The notes beneath the pieces are model-generated. The model was not told where the DNA came from, ran no database searches, and saw nothing but the letters and a program-made list of their open reading frames with translations. Positions 55,536-64,000 of a stretch of DNA of 64,000 bases are shown here, piece by piece. Within the stretch, counting starts at the first letter, position 1; every line of letters begins with the position of its first letter. Origin of the DNA: Paenibacillus sacheonensis (GTDB lineage Bacteria > Bacillota > Bacilli > Paenibacillales > Paenibacillaceae); contig NZ_JAAAMU010000008.1 of assembly GCF_009909195.1 (NCBI RefSeq), positions 186,001 through 250,000 on the forward strand. Direction: 5' to 3'. A program made the position numbers and the translations under genes.

Positions 55536-56363
55536 TTATCGTTTAGGAATCTTGATCACGATCTCGTAATGATCTTCATAATCCTGTTCATTGGTTTTAA
55601 TTTGCATTCCTGATCCTGACACCATATCAATCGATTGACGAATGGTATTCAAGGCGAGCCGTACATCCTTCGTAAAGGATACGCGTTTAGCTTTCTTGGA
55701 GCTGCTTGCCACCGCTTCATTATAGAAAGCGACTCTCGCTTCCGTCTGCTTTACGTTAAGCTCTTTAGTAATAATATCGTCTAGCACCTTCAGTTGCAAC
55801 TCTTCGGAATGAAGGGACAACAACGCTCTAGCATGACGCTCCGTAATTTTACGTTCCATTAGGGCATTTTTGACCGTTTCGCCAAGCCCCAGTAACCGAA
55901 TCTTGTTCGCGATGGTCGACTGACTCTTGCCTAAACGCTGCGCCAAACTCTCTTGAGTCAGGTTATGCAGATCAATCAGCTTCTGATAAGCGATCGCTTC
56001 TTCAATCGAGGTAAGTCCTTCACGTTGAAGATTTTCGATTAATGCAATGGATGCCGCCTGCGAGTCATTAAATTCTCGAACAATTGCAGGAACTGTATCC
56101 AGTCCCAACTTCTTCACGGCCCGGAAACGACGTTCGCCGGCAATGATCTCATATCTCCCGTTACGGGCTCGTACTACAATCGGCTGAATAACGCCATGTG
56201 TCCGAATCGTTTGGCTAAGTTCTTCGATACGGTCGTCATCGAATACAGTCCGCGGCTGATAAGGGCTCGTGTCCACTTCAGTAATCGGAAGCTGTTTCAC
56301 TTCGTCTTGGTTCTGACTCTTCTGATCACTCAAACCGAATAAACGCGAAAATTGTTCTTTCAT
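55536..56363 (-). CDS. noc: Nucleoid occlusion protein Noc
   Basis: A 275-residue ParB paralogue. '[34 protein letters not shown]' and '[13 protein letters not shown]' are the ParB/CTP motifs; the HTH '[22 protein letters not shown]' differs from ParB as expected for a different target site. The N-terminal amphipathic stretch '[13 protein letters not shown]' is the membrane anchor of Noc. It prevents division over the nucleoid. Confidence 0.95.
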   Translation of the reverse strand: MKEQFSRLFGLSDQKSQNQDEVKQLPITEVDTSPYQPRTVFDDDRIEELSQTIRTHGVIQPIVVRARNGRYEIIAGERRFRAVKKLGLDTVPAIVREFNDSQAASIALIENLQREGLTSIEEAIAYQKLIDLHNLTQESLAQRLGKSQSTIANKIRLLGLGETVKNALMERKITERHARALLSLHSEELQLKVLDDIITKELNVKQTEARVAFYNEAVASSSKKAKRVSFTKDVRLALNTIRQSIDMVSGSGMQIKTNEQDYEDHYEIVIKIPKR

Positions 56364-56484
56364 AGCGTCAACATACCACCCGATTTCAAAATGCCGAGTT
56401 TGTCGTTTCTATATTATTCGTCGGCTGCAAGCTGATCTCCTGCTTGACAAGACTCCAAATCAAACAAATATACGGTAACAGCAT

Positions 56485-56500
56485 TGTTCCACGTGAAACA
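56485..56500. promoter_or_regulatory. parS site between noc and rsmG
   Basis: TGTTCCACGTGAAACA, identical to the copy inside parB. It lies upstream of noc. Confidence 0.92.
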
Positions 56501-56522
56501 TTTCTACTCTGTTACAATGGGA

Positions 56523-57245
56523 TCAAATCATTGGCTGCTTGAGCGGCATACCCGCCTTGCGTGGATATTTAGCCGGTGTTTCTCCAAGCTTATCAATGAC
56601 AATAATATGGCGATCGGAATGTTCAAACGGCAGCTTCAAATGATGGACCTTCGAGAGCTTTCCCTTCAACTCCGATAAGCTTCGTTTTGCTTCTCTAACT
56701 TCTTCAGCAGGATCAGCGCCTTTCATAGATGCGAACACGCCGCCCTTCTTAGCAAAAGGAAGACAAAGCTCATTCAACCCACTAAGGCGCGCAACTGCTC
56801 TTGCCGTAACAAGATCATACTGATCGCGATGTGCCGGCAGTCTCGCGATATCCTCTGCACGGCCATGGACGCAGCTCACATCCTGCAGTCCGAGCTGTTC
56901 AACGACATGCTGAAGAAACTGAATGCGTTTATTCAGGGAATCGACGATTGTAACTTGAAGATGCGGATAACATATTTTAAGCGGAATGCTAGGGAAACCG
57001 GCGCCAGAACCGATGTCGGCTATAGAGACAACTTTATCTAGGTTCAAAAAGAAAGAAAGGGTCGCGGAGTCGTAAAAGTGTTTCTCATATACCGCTTCCC
57101 TTTCCGTGATACCCGTTAAGTTCATTTTTTCGTTCCACTCGACAAGCAATTCATAATAGGTTTGAAACTGTTGGAGTTGGAGCGGCGATAACGCCGTCCC
57201 CCGCTCCTGGAGCAATTGTACAAACCAAGTTTCAGTTGGATTCAT
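56523..57245 (-). CDS. rsmG: 16S rRNA (guanine527-N7)-methyltransferase RsmG
   Basis: A 240-residue SAM methyltransferase (GidB). SAM motif 'SIADIGSGAGFPSIPLKICYPHLQVTIVDS' and 'VTARAVARL' with the family core. Lies 3 bases after mnmG in the usual order. Confidence 0.97.
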   Translation of the reverse strand: MNPTETWFVQLLQERGTALSPLQLQQFQTYYELLVEWNEKMNLTGITEREAVYEKHFYDSATLSFFLNLDKVVSIADIGSGAGFPSIPLKICYPHLQVTIVDSLNKRIQFLQHVVEQLGLQDVSCVHGRAEDIARLPAHRDQYDLVTARAVARLSGLNELCLPFAKKGGVFASMKGADPAEEVREAKRSLSELKGKLSKVHHLKLPFEHSDRHIIVIDKLGETPAKYPRKAGMPLKQPMI

Positions 57246-57248
57246 GCT

Positions 57249-59138
57249 TTACCCCCGTGCTGCAACGACTCGATTATAATGTTCCAAGTAAACCAGCAGG
57301 ATGGAGATGTCGGCAGGCGTTACGCCTCCGATTCTGGAAGCCTGACCGATCGAAAGCGGGCGGATCGTAGACAGGTTTTGCTTCGCTTCCTTGGATAGGT
57401 TCGTGACGATCGAATAATCGATATCGTCTGGAATCCGCTTGTTTTCCATTTTGGCAAGCCGTTCGACTTGAAGCTGCTGCTTCTCGATATAGCCGGCATA
57501 CTTGATTTGAATCTCCACTTGCTCCTTCATATCGTCGGTCAATGGTTCCGAGGAAGAAGACAAACGCTCGACATGCTCATAGGTAAATTCGGGACGACGA
57601 AGCAGGGAAAGGGCATCGGTCACTTGTTGAAGCGGCGCAGTTCCGATTTCCTCGAACAGCAGTCGAACTTCCTCATCGGGACGCACCTTCACGGTTTTGA
57701 GCCGCTCGATCTCCTGTTCCACCATCGCTTTTTTGACGTTGAATTTGTTATAACGCGATTCGGAGATCAATCCGATCTCGTATCCCGTCGGCGTAAGACG
57801 CAGGTCTGCGTTATCGTGACGCAGCAGGAGACGGTATTCCGCACGCGATGTTAACAGGCGATACGGCTCGGTCGTTCCCTTCGTCACGAGATCATCGATG
57901 AGCACGCCGATGTAACCTTGCGAGCGGCCGATAATAACCGGCGGTTTCTGCTGAACCTTCCGCGCTGCATTGATCCCTGCCATGATGCCCTGCCCCGCCG
58001 CTTCTTCATAGCCGGAAGTACCATTGATTTGTCCCGCTGTGAATAGCCCTGGAACAAGCTTTGTCTCCAGCGATGGCCACAGCTGAGTAGGAATGACGGC
58101 ATCATACTCGATCGCATAACCCGTGCGCATCATCTCAACATTTTCCAAACCTGGAATAGATCGGAGAATATTTAACTGCACGTCTTCAGGCATGCTCGTA
58201 GATAAGCCTTGAACATAATACTCCGAAGTGTTCTTCCCTTCCGGCTCCAAGAAGATTTGATGTTTCGGCTTATCGGCGAAACGGACGATCTTATCTTCAA
58301 TGGAAGGGCAATATTTCGGGCCTGTTCCCTCTATCGCACCCGAGAACATGGGCGCACGGTGCAGATTGTCGCTAATGATCCGGTGCGTCTCCTCCGACGT
58401 ATACGTCAACCAGCATGGGAGCTGTTCATTATCGGAGGATTCCGTTTCATAAGAGAAGAATTTCGGCTTCTCGTCCCCCGGTTGAATTTCCGTCTTGGAG
58501 AAGTCGATCGTATCCCCGTGCACGCGCGGAGGCGTACCGGTCTTGAACCGTACCAGCTGCAAGCCCAATTGACGCAAGCTCTCCGACAGTTTAACGGATG
58601 GCTGTTGATTGTTCGGGCCGCTTTCATAGATCAACTCGCCCATAATCACTTTGCCGCGCAAATACGTGCCTGTCGTGACTACGACCGCTTTGGCACGGTA
58701 TTCCGCGCCCGTCTTCGTCACGACACCCACGCAAGTGCCGTCTTCAATAATGAGATCCTCGACCATCCCTTGACGCAGCGTCAGATGCTCCGTCTCTTCG
58801 ATCGTCTGCTTCATGAAATGCTGATATAGAAATTTATCGGCTTGCGCACGCAATGCATGAACAGCCGGACCCTTGCCCGTATTCAACATGCGCATTTGGA
58901 TAAATGTTTTATCGATGTTACGTCCCATCTCACCGCCGAGCGCATCGATCTCCCTCACCACATGACCTTTAGCCGGTCCGCCGATTGACGGATTGCATGG
59001 CATAAAAGCAACCATATCCAGGTTGATCGTCAACAACAGCGTCTCTGCCCCCATTCGCGCAGAAGCCAAAGCCGCTTCACAGCCGGCATGTCCGGCACCA
59101 ATAACAATAACGTCAAAATCACCTGCTTGATAACCCAT
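57249..59138 (-). CDS. mnmG: tRNA uridine-34 carboxymethylaminomethyl-modifying enzyme MnmG
   Basis: A 629-residue FAD protein (GidA). '[21 protein letters not shown]' is the FAD motif; '[25 protein letters not shown]' is the family signature. It works with MnmE to modify wobble uridine of several tRNAs. Full length. Confidence 0.98.
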   Translation of the reverse strand: MGYQAGDFDVIVIGAGHAGCEAALASARMGAETLLLTINLDMVAFMPCNPSIGGPAKGHVVREIDALGGEMGRNIDKTFIQMRMLNTGKGPAVHALRAQADKFLYQHFMKQTIEETEHLTLRQGMVEDLIIEDGTCVGVVTKTGAEYRAKAVVVTTGTYLRGKVIMGELIYESGPNNQQPSVKLSESLRQLGLQLVRFKTGTPPRVHGDTIDFSKTEIQPGDEKPKFFSYETESSDNEQLPCWLTYTSEETHRIISDNLHRAPMFSGAIEGTGPKYCPSIEDKIVRFADKPKHQIFLEPEGKNTSEYYVQGLSTSMPEDVQLNILRSIPGLENVEMMRTGYAIEYDAVIPTQLWPSLETKLVPGLFTAGQINGTSGYEEAAGQGIMAGINAARKVQQKPPVIIGRSQGYIGVLIDDLVTKGTTEPYRLLTSRAEYRLLLRHDNADLRLTPTGYEIGLISESRYNKFNVKKAMVEQEIERLKTVKVRPDEEVRLLFEEIGTAPLQQVTDALSLLRRPEFTYEHVERLSSSSEPLTDDMKEQVEIQIKYAGYIEKQQLQVERLAKMENKRIPDDIDYSIVTNLSKEAKQNLSTIRPLSIGQASRIGGVTPADISILLVYLEHYNRVVAARG

Positions 59139-59168
59139 TCCTCTATCCCTCCTTGCCTTTCAGACCAA

Positions 59169-60554
59169 TTATTTACCTAAACAGAACTGAGAAAAAATCT
59201 GATCGATCAGCGACTCGGCTACCGAATCCCCTATCATTTCACCTAATTGTTCCCACGCCGTTCTGACATCAATTTGCACAATATCAATCGGTATGCCGAT
59301 TTCTGTCGCATCAATGGCATCCACCAGCGACTGCCTTGCCTGATTCAGCAGCGAGATATGCCGAATATTGCTGACATACGTCATATCCGCTGACTCGAGC
59401 TCGCCGCCGAAGAACAGCCGCTTGATGACTTGCTCGAGTTCATCCAGCCCTTGTTCGTGAAGCACGGACATCCGGACAATCGATTCCGGAGGAAAGCGAG
59501 ACTCGATTTCCGTCGTATCCAGCATACTCGGCAAATCGGTCTTGTTAAGCAGCACGACCACCGGGCGGCCGCTCAGCGCCTCCATCAGTTGACGGTCATC
59601 GGGGTGAAGCGTTTCGCCCGCATTCAGCACCAACAATATTAAATCGGCTTCATCGAGCGCCGTCCGCGACCGTTCGACACCGATCCGTTCCACGACATCG
59701 GCTGTTTCGCGAATGCCGGCTGTATCCAGCAGACGAAGCGGCACGCCGCCAAGCGTAATATATTCTTCGATTACATCCCGCGTGGTGCCGGGAATATCGG
59801 TTACGATCGCTTTGTTTTCTTGTACAAGCGCATTGAGCAGCGAAGACTTCCCTACGTTCGGCCGCCCTACGATGGCAGTGACAATACCCTCACGTAATAT
59901 TTTGCCTTCCGCCGCGGTTTTTAGCAATCGATCGATTTCGGCGCACGCTTCGCCGCAGCGTTCCCGGATGTAAGCACTCGTCATGGAGGCGACATCATGC
60001 TCCGGATAATCAATGTTGACTTCGATATGCGCCAACAGCTCGACTAAACCATGTCGCAGCGTCTTTACCTTTTTGGACAGCATGCCTTCCGATTGTTTCA
60101 ATGCAACGGAGAATGCCCGGTCCGATTTTGACCGGATCAGATCAATCACCGCCTCCGCTTGCGTGAGGTCGATCCGACCATTGAGGAAAGCCCGCTTTGT
60201 GAACTCCCCTGGCTCTGCCAATCTAATCTCCCCGGCGCGAAGCAGCAGCTCCAATACCCGCTTGACGGCAACTACGCCGCCATGGGTGCTTAGCTCTACC
60301 ACGTCTTCCGCCGTAAACGATCGCGGCCCCCGCATGATGGTCAGCAGAATCTCTTCCACTGTTTCGCCGGAAGCCGGATCCACGATATGGCCGTAATGTA
60401 CGGTATGCGAAGCAGCATCGGCCATATTCGACTTGGATCGGAAATAACGTGCGCAGGCCGATACGGCCTCAGGCCCACTTACCCGAATAACGGCAATGCC
60501 GCCTTCTCCGACAGCTGTCGAAATGGCGGCAATCGTGTCTTGAATCATCATCAT
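59169..60554 (-). CDS. mnmE: tRNA modification GTPase MnmE
   Basis: A 461-residue GTPase. N-terminal formyl-THF domain, helical domain, G domain with '[15 protein letters not shown]' and 'DTAGIRET', and the C-terminal CLGK (C-x-GK) catalytic tail. The start has AGGGA upstream; three consecutive ATGs leave its exact first codon open. Confidence 0.98.
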   Translation of the reverse strand: MMMIQDTIAAISTAVGEGGIAVIRVSGPEAVSACARYFRSKSNMADAASHTVHYGHIVDPASGETVEEILLTIMRGPRSFTAEDVVELSTHGGVVAVKRVLELLLRAGEIRLAEPGEFTKRAFLNGRIDLTQAEAVIDLIRSKSDRAFSVALKQSEGMLSKKVKTLRHGLVELLAHIEVNIDYPEHDVASMTSAYIRERCGEACAEIDRLLKTAAEGKILREGIVTAIVGRPNVGKSSLLNALVQENKAIVTDIPGTTRDVIEEYITLGGVPLRLLDTAGIRETADVVERIGVERSRTALDEADLILLVLNAGETLHPDDRQLMEALSGRPVVVLLNKTDLPSMLDTTEIESRFPPESIVRMSVLHEQGLDELEQVIKRLFFGGELESADMTYVSNIRHISLLNQARQSLVDAIDATEIGIPIDIVQIDVRTAWEQLGEMIGDSVAESLIDQIFSQFCLGK

Positions 60555-60589
60555 CTAGTCCCTCATTACTTGGTTCAAAATAAAAAATG

Positions 60590-60615
60590 AGCAATGACCT
60601 GTAAGAGCCATTGCT
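60590..60615 (-). terminator. Terminator after jag
   Basis: A 7-bp stem AGCAATG/CATTGCT; CATTTTTT follows on the minus strand, 19 bases after the jag stop. Confidence 0.75.
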
Positions 60616-60633
60616 TGAATTGAGCAGTATGCA

Positions 60634-61341
60634 TCATGATTTCAGCGTAATGACGACGCGCCGGTTAGGCTCATCGCCTTTGCTGAACGTCTTTACTTTG
60701 GCGTGATTCTGCAGCTGCGAATGGATGATCTTACGCTCATGCGGCGCCATCGGCTCAAGAACGACTTCTTTCCGAGTCCGAATGACATGTCCCGCCAAGC
60801 GATCCGACAAATCCTCGAGCGTCTTGCGACGGCGCTCGCGAAAATCTTCCGCATCAAGCACGATCCGCAGATGGCTGTTGGAGTAACGGTTGGCCACGAT
60901 ATTGACCAAATATTGCAAAGCATCAAGCGTTTGACCACGGCGACCGATCAACATGCCGAGATCTCCGCCGCCGGATAAAGCGAGAACCAATCCATCTTTT
61001 GAATCGTTACGAGCAATCGTAATGTCAAGCCCCATCGTTCTTGCCACTTCAATAATGAATCGTTCCGTTTCAAGGATGGCATCCTTCGCAGGCGCCGTAC
61101 TCTTGTCCACCGCGGCAACCGAAGCCGTCTGTACGAGAGGTTCAGCTTCAGCCGCTTGATTAGGCACCGGCTTCAGCATGAGCTCCACCTTGGCGGCACG
61201 AACTCCGATCAGGCCGAACAATCCTTTACTCGGCTTCTCCAGTACGGTTACGCTCACGCGTTCCGCGGATACTTGCAATTCCGTTAAACCACTCTTTACA
61301 GCATCTTCGATCGTTTTACCCGATGCTACGATTTTCTTCAT
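60634..61341 (-). CDS. jag: Jag/KhpB RNA-binding protein (SpoIIIJ-associated)
   Basis: A 235-residue protein with a Jag_N domain (1-55, 'KKIVASGKTIEDAVKSGLTEL'), a KH domain (about 95-170, 'LGMLIGRRGQTLDALQYLVN') and an R3H domain (about 175-235). It binds RNA and affects cell elongation and wall synthesis. It overlaps yidC by 4 bases. Confidence 0.95.
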   Translation of the reverse strand: MKKIVASGKTIEDAVKSGLTELQVSAERVSVTVLEKPSKGLFGLIGVRAAKVELMLKPVPNQAAEAEPLVQTASVAAVDKSTAPAKDAILETERFIIEVARTMGLDITIARNDSKDGLVLALSGGGDLGMLIGRRGQTLDALQYLVNIVANRYSNSHLRIVLDAEDFRERRRKTLEDLSDRLAGHVIRTRKEVVLEPMAPHERKIIHSQLQNHAKVKTFSKGDEPNRRVVITLKS

Positions 61342-62114
61342 TTCGCAGGGACACTCTCCTTATCTTTCGGTGAGGTGCGCACATAAAGGAAATAATTTTG
61401 CACGATGGTATACGTGTTACTGAAAATCCAGTAGAGCGGCAGTGCAGCCGGGAATGAGATGGCCATGACGAAAATCAATACCGGGAAGATCATCATGATC
61501 CCTTGCATCGCCGGCATCGTCTTCTGCTGAGACGACATCATTTTGGATTGAACAAACGTCGTTATTGCAGCCAGGATCGGGAGGATATACGTATGGTCCT
61601 TCTCGCCGAGCTGCAGCCAGAGGAATGTATGCTCACGAATATTTTCATTCATATAAATCGAATTATAGAGCGCGATAAACACAGGCATTTGTACAAGCAG
61701 AGGCAAGCAGCCAGCCAGTGGGTTAACCTTATGCTGCTGGAATAGCTTCATCGTTTCTTCTTGCTGCTTCTGCGGGTTGTCTTTATGCTTCTCTTTCAGC
61801 TTTGCCAGTTCCGGCTGCAGTGCCTGCATCGCTTTCGAACTGCGGTACTGCTTGATGGTCAGTGGAAGAATTAACGTCCGTACGATAACAACCATCAACA
61901 GAATCGCAATGCCGTACTCGCCGCCAAACCATTTAGCGAAGTGCTCCAGCGCCTGGGAGAAATAATAGACGACATTCCGCTGCCAGAAGTTGCCGTGCGA
62001 TAGATCATCCATAGAAACCGGGTGAGTGGCCGAAGAACAACCGCTCAAGAAAAACATGACGGCGATCAGAGCGAAAGCCGTTAACCAGGTTCGTTTCGAA
62101 ATACGGGACAACAT
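61338..62114 (-). CDS. yidC: Membrane protein insertase YidC (SpoIIIJ)
   Basis: A 258-residue Oxa1-family insertase with a lipoprotein signal ('LIAVMFFLSGCSS') and five membrane segments; 'LPLTIKQYRSSKAMQALQPELAKLKEKH' is the coiled-coil loop. The start at 62114 follows GAGGAG; the longer frame lacks it. Helps insert membrane proteins, including in sporulation. Confidence 0.97.
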   Translation of the reverse strand: MLSRISKRTWLTAFALIAVMFFLSGCSSATHPVSMDDLSHGNFWQRNVVYYFSQALEHFAKWFGGEYGIAILLMVVIVRTLILPLTIKQYRSSKAMQALQPELAKLKEKHKDNPQKQQEETMKLFQQHKVNPLAGCLPLLVQMPVFIALYNSIYMNENIREHTFLWLQLGEKDHTYILPILAAITTFVQSKMMSSQQKTMPAMQGIMMIFPVLIFVMAISFPAALPLYWIFSNTYTIVQNYFLYVRTSPKDKESVPAK

Positions 62115-62250
62115 GTAAATCTCCTCTCTGCGTACCATAAGCGCCGGCCTCTCAAAGGCACGCGCACTGCATAATCATTCACGTAAAACTATATCACATT
62201 TTATGGCACAAAGAAACAAGCCCGCCTCCGTGGTTAAGCGATTACAAGGG

Positions 62251-62598
62251 TCAGCGATTCTGTTTCATTAACCCCGCTCGCTTCAATACATGGAGCATGC
62301 TTTTTTCGAGTTCTTTGAGGCCAAGCCCGACGGCCGGTTTGCGGACAATAATGATGAAATCGAGCTGCTCGGCGATTCGGTCCGTTTGATGGCGGACAAT
62401 CTCCTTCACAAGTCTTCTCATCCGATTGCGCACGACCGCATTGCCGATCTTCTTGCTTGCCGAGACGCCGAGACGGAACGGTTCCGCTTTATGCTGCCGG
62501 GTCCAGTACACGACGAATTGGCTATTGGCGAACGATTTCCCGTTTCTGTAGATCCGGCTGAAATCTTCGCGCTTACGTAACCGCAGTTTTCTTTGCAC
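62251..62598 (-). CDS. rnpA: Ribonuclease P protein component
   Basis: A 115-residue basic protein: 'LRLRKREDFSRIYRNGKSFANSQFVVYW', 'RLGVSASKKIGNAVVRNRMRRLVKEIVR' is the RNR motif binding the RNase P RNA. Lies downstream of rpmH after a terminator. Confidence 0.97.
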   Translation of the reverse strand: MQRKLRLRKREDFSRIYRNGKSFANSQFVVYWTRQHKAEPFRLGVSASKKIGNAVVRNRMRRLVKEIVRHQTDRIAEQLDFIIIVRKPAVGLGLKELEKSMLHVLKRAGLMKQNR

Positions 62599-62649
62599 GG
62601 CGCATCTTCACCGAACCTTTATTACATAGTATGACCTTTATAAATGAAA

Positions 62650-62674
62650 AAAAGACCACGTAAAGTGGTCTTAA
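62650..62674 (-). terminator. Terminator/attenuator between rpmH and rnpA
   Basis: An 8-bp stem AAGACCAC/GTGGTCTT with seven T residues on the minus strand just after rpmH. It likely lowers rnpA expression relative to rpmH. Confidence 0.8.
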
Positions 62675-62676
62675 AG

Positions 62677-62811
62677 TTACGCGCTCAGTACTTTTCTTCC
62701 CCGTTGACGACGGGCGCTCAGCACTTTACGTCCATTTGCGGAAGCCATACGTTTACGGAAACCATGAACTTTTTTACGTTTGCTAACATTCGGTCTAAAT
62801 GTAGGTCTCAT
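62677..62811 (-). CDS. rpmH: 50S ribosomal protein L34
   Basis: A 44-residue protein of L34 type ([21 protein letters not shown]...[18 protein letters not shown]), very basic and full length. First gene left of oriC. Confidence 0.97.
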   Translation of the reverse strand: MRPTFRPNVSKRKKVHGFRKRMASANGRKVLSARRQRGRKVLSA

Positions 62812-63457
62812 TGATCCAATGCACCTCCTATCCTTACTTAACTAACTGTACGTACATGCTATTTCTGATCGTCTTCACGATTAGCAATCGTCGGTTTTCC
62901 TATTCGAGGATGCTGCAAGGTCGATAAGAACACTCGAACGATGAGCATTCTCCGTAAAAAACGCCTTTTTAAATTAAACCACGACCCCCTGCAAAAGTCA
63001 ACCTTTCCAGCTCCGGAACGGGCAATCGAAGGACTGCCAAATTCAAACTGTGGATAAAATAAGAATATGCCGAAGTGTGCGTAAAATTAATAACATGTGG
63101 ATGAATTTATCGCACATTCCCGATTTTTGTCGAACTGGTAACAAGATATTAACAATATCTAGTGTTGTCGATAAGTTTTGTACACAACCTATTGAATTTG
63201 TGGATAAAATCGCCGGAATCGTTGAATATCAAGGGTTATTTTGCTATGATAATTATGTTTTCCGTGTGGATGACTTTAATCCCCCGCAATTTTATTAACA
63301 GCCTGTGGATAACAATGTGAACAACATTCATCCCCTTCTGATAAGTTTATTTTTCCACCCCTTAATAATGTGGACACATTATCAGCCGAATTCCCCCTTT
63401 CGACATTTTCAGCAGGATAGCGCCGTTTTCGGCGATTTTGATAAGGAGTGACCATTT
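62812..63457. other. oriC: oriC region with DnaA boxes
   Basis: Between rpmH and dnaA lies an AT-rich gap of about 645 bases. TGTGGATAA boxes are at 63049, 63199 and 63304; near-matches TGTGCGTAA 63076, TGTGGATGA 63096 and 63265, and TGTCGATAA 63166. The AT-rich stretch 63320-63420 next to dnaA may be the unwinding region. No gene. Confidence 0.9.
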
Positions 63458-64000
63458 GTGGATAGCCATACGCACGAAATGTGGCAACAGGTGCTGTCTA
63501 TCATTCAAACCAAGCTTAGCAAGCCGAGCTTCGATACTTGGTTTAAGGCGACGAAAGCTTCGTTCAGCGGAGATTCCATCGTCGTCGTGACAGCTCCGAC
63601 GACTTTCGCGGCCGAATGGCTGGAAAGCCGGTACACCAAGCTTGTGCGGACAACGCTGCAGGAATTCATGGGGCGTCAATTCGACATAAAATTCGTCATC
63701 GAAGAGAATAAGCCGCCCGAGCCTGCAGAAGTGCAGCCTATTGTCGTGCCGCAAGTTCAGGTCGGTCCGGAAGAGCCATATTCGCATATGCTCAATCCCA
63801 AATATATGTTCGACACGTTCGTCATCGGTGCCAACAACCGCTTTGCCCATGCCGCATCATTGGCTGTTGCCGAAGCGCCTGCCAAAGCCTATAACCCGCT
63901 TTTCTTATATGGCGGCGTCGGCCTAGGCAAAACGCATTTGATGCATGCGATCGGGCATTATATTTTAGAGCACAATCCCAATACGCGGGTGCTTTACCTG
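63458..64000 (+). CDS. dnaA: Chromosomal replication initiator DnaA (3' end outside window)
   Basis: 181 codons are visible. A GTG start follows AAGGAG by 9 bases. Domain I ('[22 protein letters not shown]') is followed by a linker and domain III with Walker A '[22 protein letters not shown]'. The rest of the AAA+ and HTH domains is beyond the window. Confidence 0.97.
   Translation, partial: MDSHTHEMWQQVLSIIQTKLSKPSFDTWFKATKASFSGDSIVVVTAPTTFAAEWLESRYTKLVRTTLQEFMGRQFDIKFVIEENKPPEPAEVQPIVVPQVQVGPEEPYSHMLNPKYMFDTFVIGANNRFAHAASLAVAEAPAKAYNPLFLYGGVGLGKTHLMHAIGHYILEHNPNTRVLYL

Noticed and set aside
63362..63850. A 162-codon minus-strand frame across dnaA
   Set aside because: Antisense to dnaA domain I; dnaA has the correct start, ribosome site and motifs.

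Overview
The window is the chromosome immediately left of oriC in a spore-forming, fairly GC-rich member of the Bacillota, most likely Paenibacillaceae (Paenibacillus/Cohnella type). This rests on the gene order dnaA-oriC-rpmH-rnpA-yidC-jag-mnmE-mnmG-rsmG-noc-parA-parB at the right end, the sporulation gene yyaC, the rpsF-ssb-rpsR and gdpP-rplI-dnaB-purA blocks, the walRKHIJ-htrC cluster, and the small CxxH/CxxC gene next to rlmH. Almost all core genes lie on the minus strand, pointing away from the origin.

Layout. (1) 1-10.2 kb is an accessory array ending exactly at the 3' end of rlmH. Three direct copies of an rlmH-3'-end-like sequence (near 785, 4205 and 7235), plus the real rlmH end (near 10185), cut it into three cassettes of about 3 kb. 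The cassettes carry regulators paired with oxidoreductases (TetR/ketopantoate-reductase-like; a DeoR/YafY-type regulator with an ABM monooxygenase; ECF41 sigma/FAD oxidoreductase; AraC/aldo-keto reductase), a truncated hsdS and other gene fragments. The copies differ at only two of 18 positions from the staphylococcal SCC attachment core as I recall it, so I read this as an SCC-like cassette array outside the staphylococci. No recombinase gene lies in the visible part. (2) 10.2-30.2 kb is core: rlmH, htrC, walJIHKR, an M23 peptidase, purA, dnaB, rplI, gdpP, a DUF2232 gene, a CBS protein and an LCP protein. (3) 30.5-48.6 kb is an 18 kb island bounded by two full, diverged copies of rpsR. It holds an orphan DndB-like DGQHR gene with a divergent XRE regulator, three consecutive tyrosine recombinases with a TnpC-like protein (Tn554/RIT-like), a type I restriction operon with two different hsdM genes, and a two-gene module encoding a nuclease-NTPase fusion and a Panacea-like small protein. 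The island is a compositional mosaic: the hsd block is GC-rich, the rest AT-rich. (4) 48.6-64 kb is core again up to dnaA (cut by the window end), with two parS sites, one tRNA-Ser(CGA) and a possible structured RNA.

How the parts work together: the core genes serve replication initiation and segregation, tRNA modification, membrane insertion, cell-wall control by WalRK, and c-di-AMP turnover by GdpP with a possible c-di-AMP-binding CBS protein. The two accessory regions sit in ribosome-related targets (rlmH, rpsR) and leave a complete target gene after insertion. The most interesting unknowns are the rlmH cassette array, the rpsR-flanked island with its three-recombinase module, and the nuclease-NTPase/Panacea-like pair.
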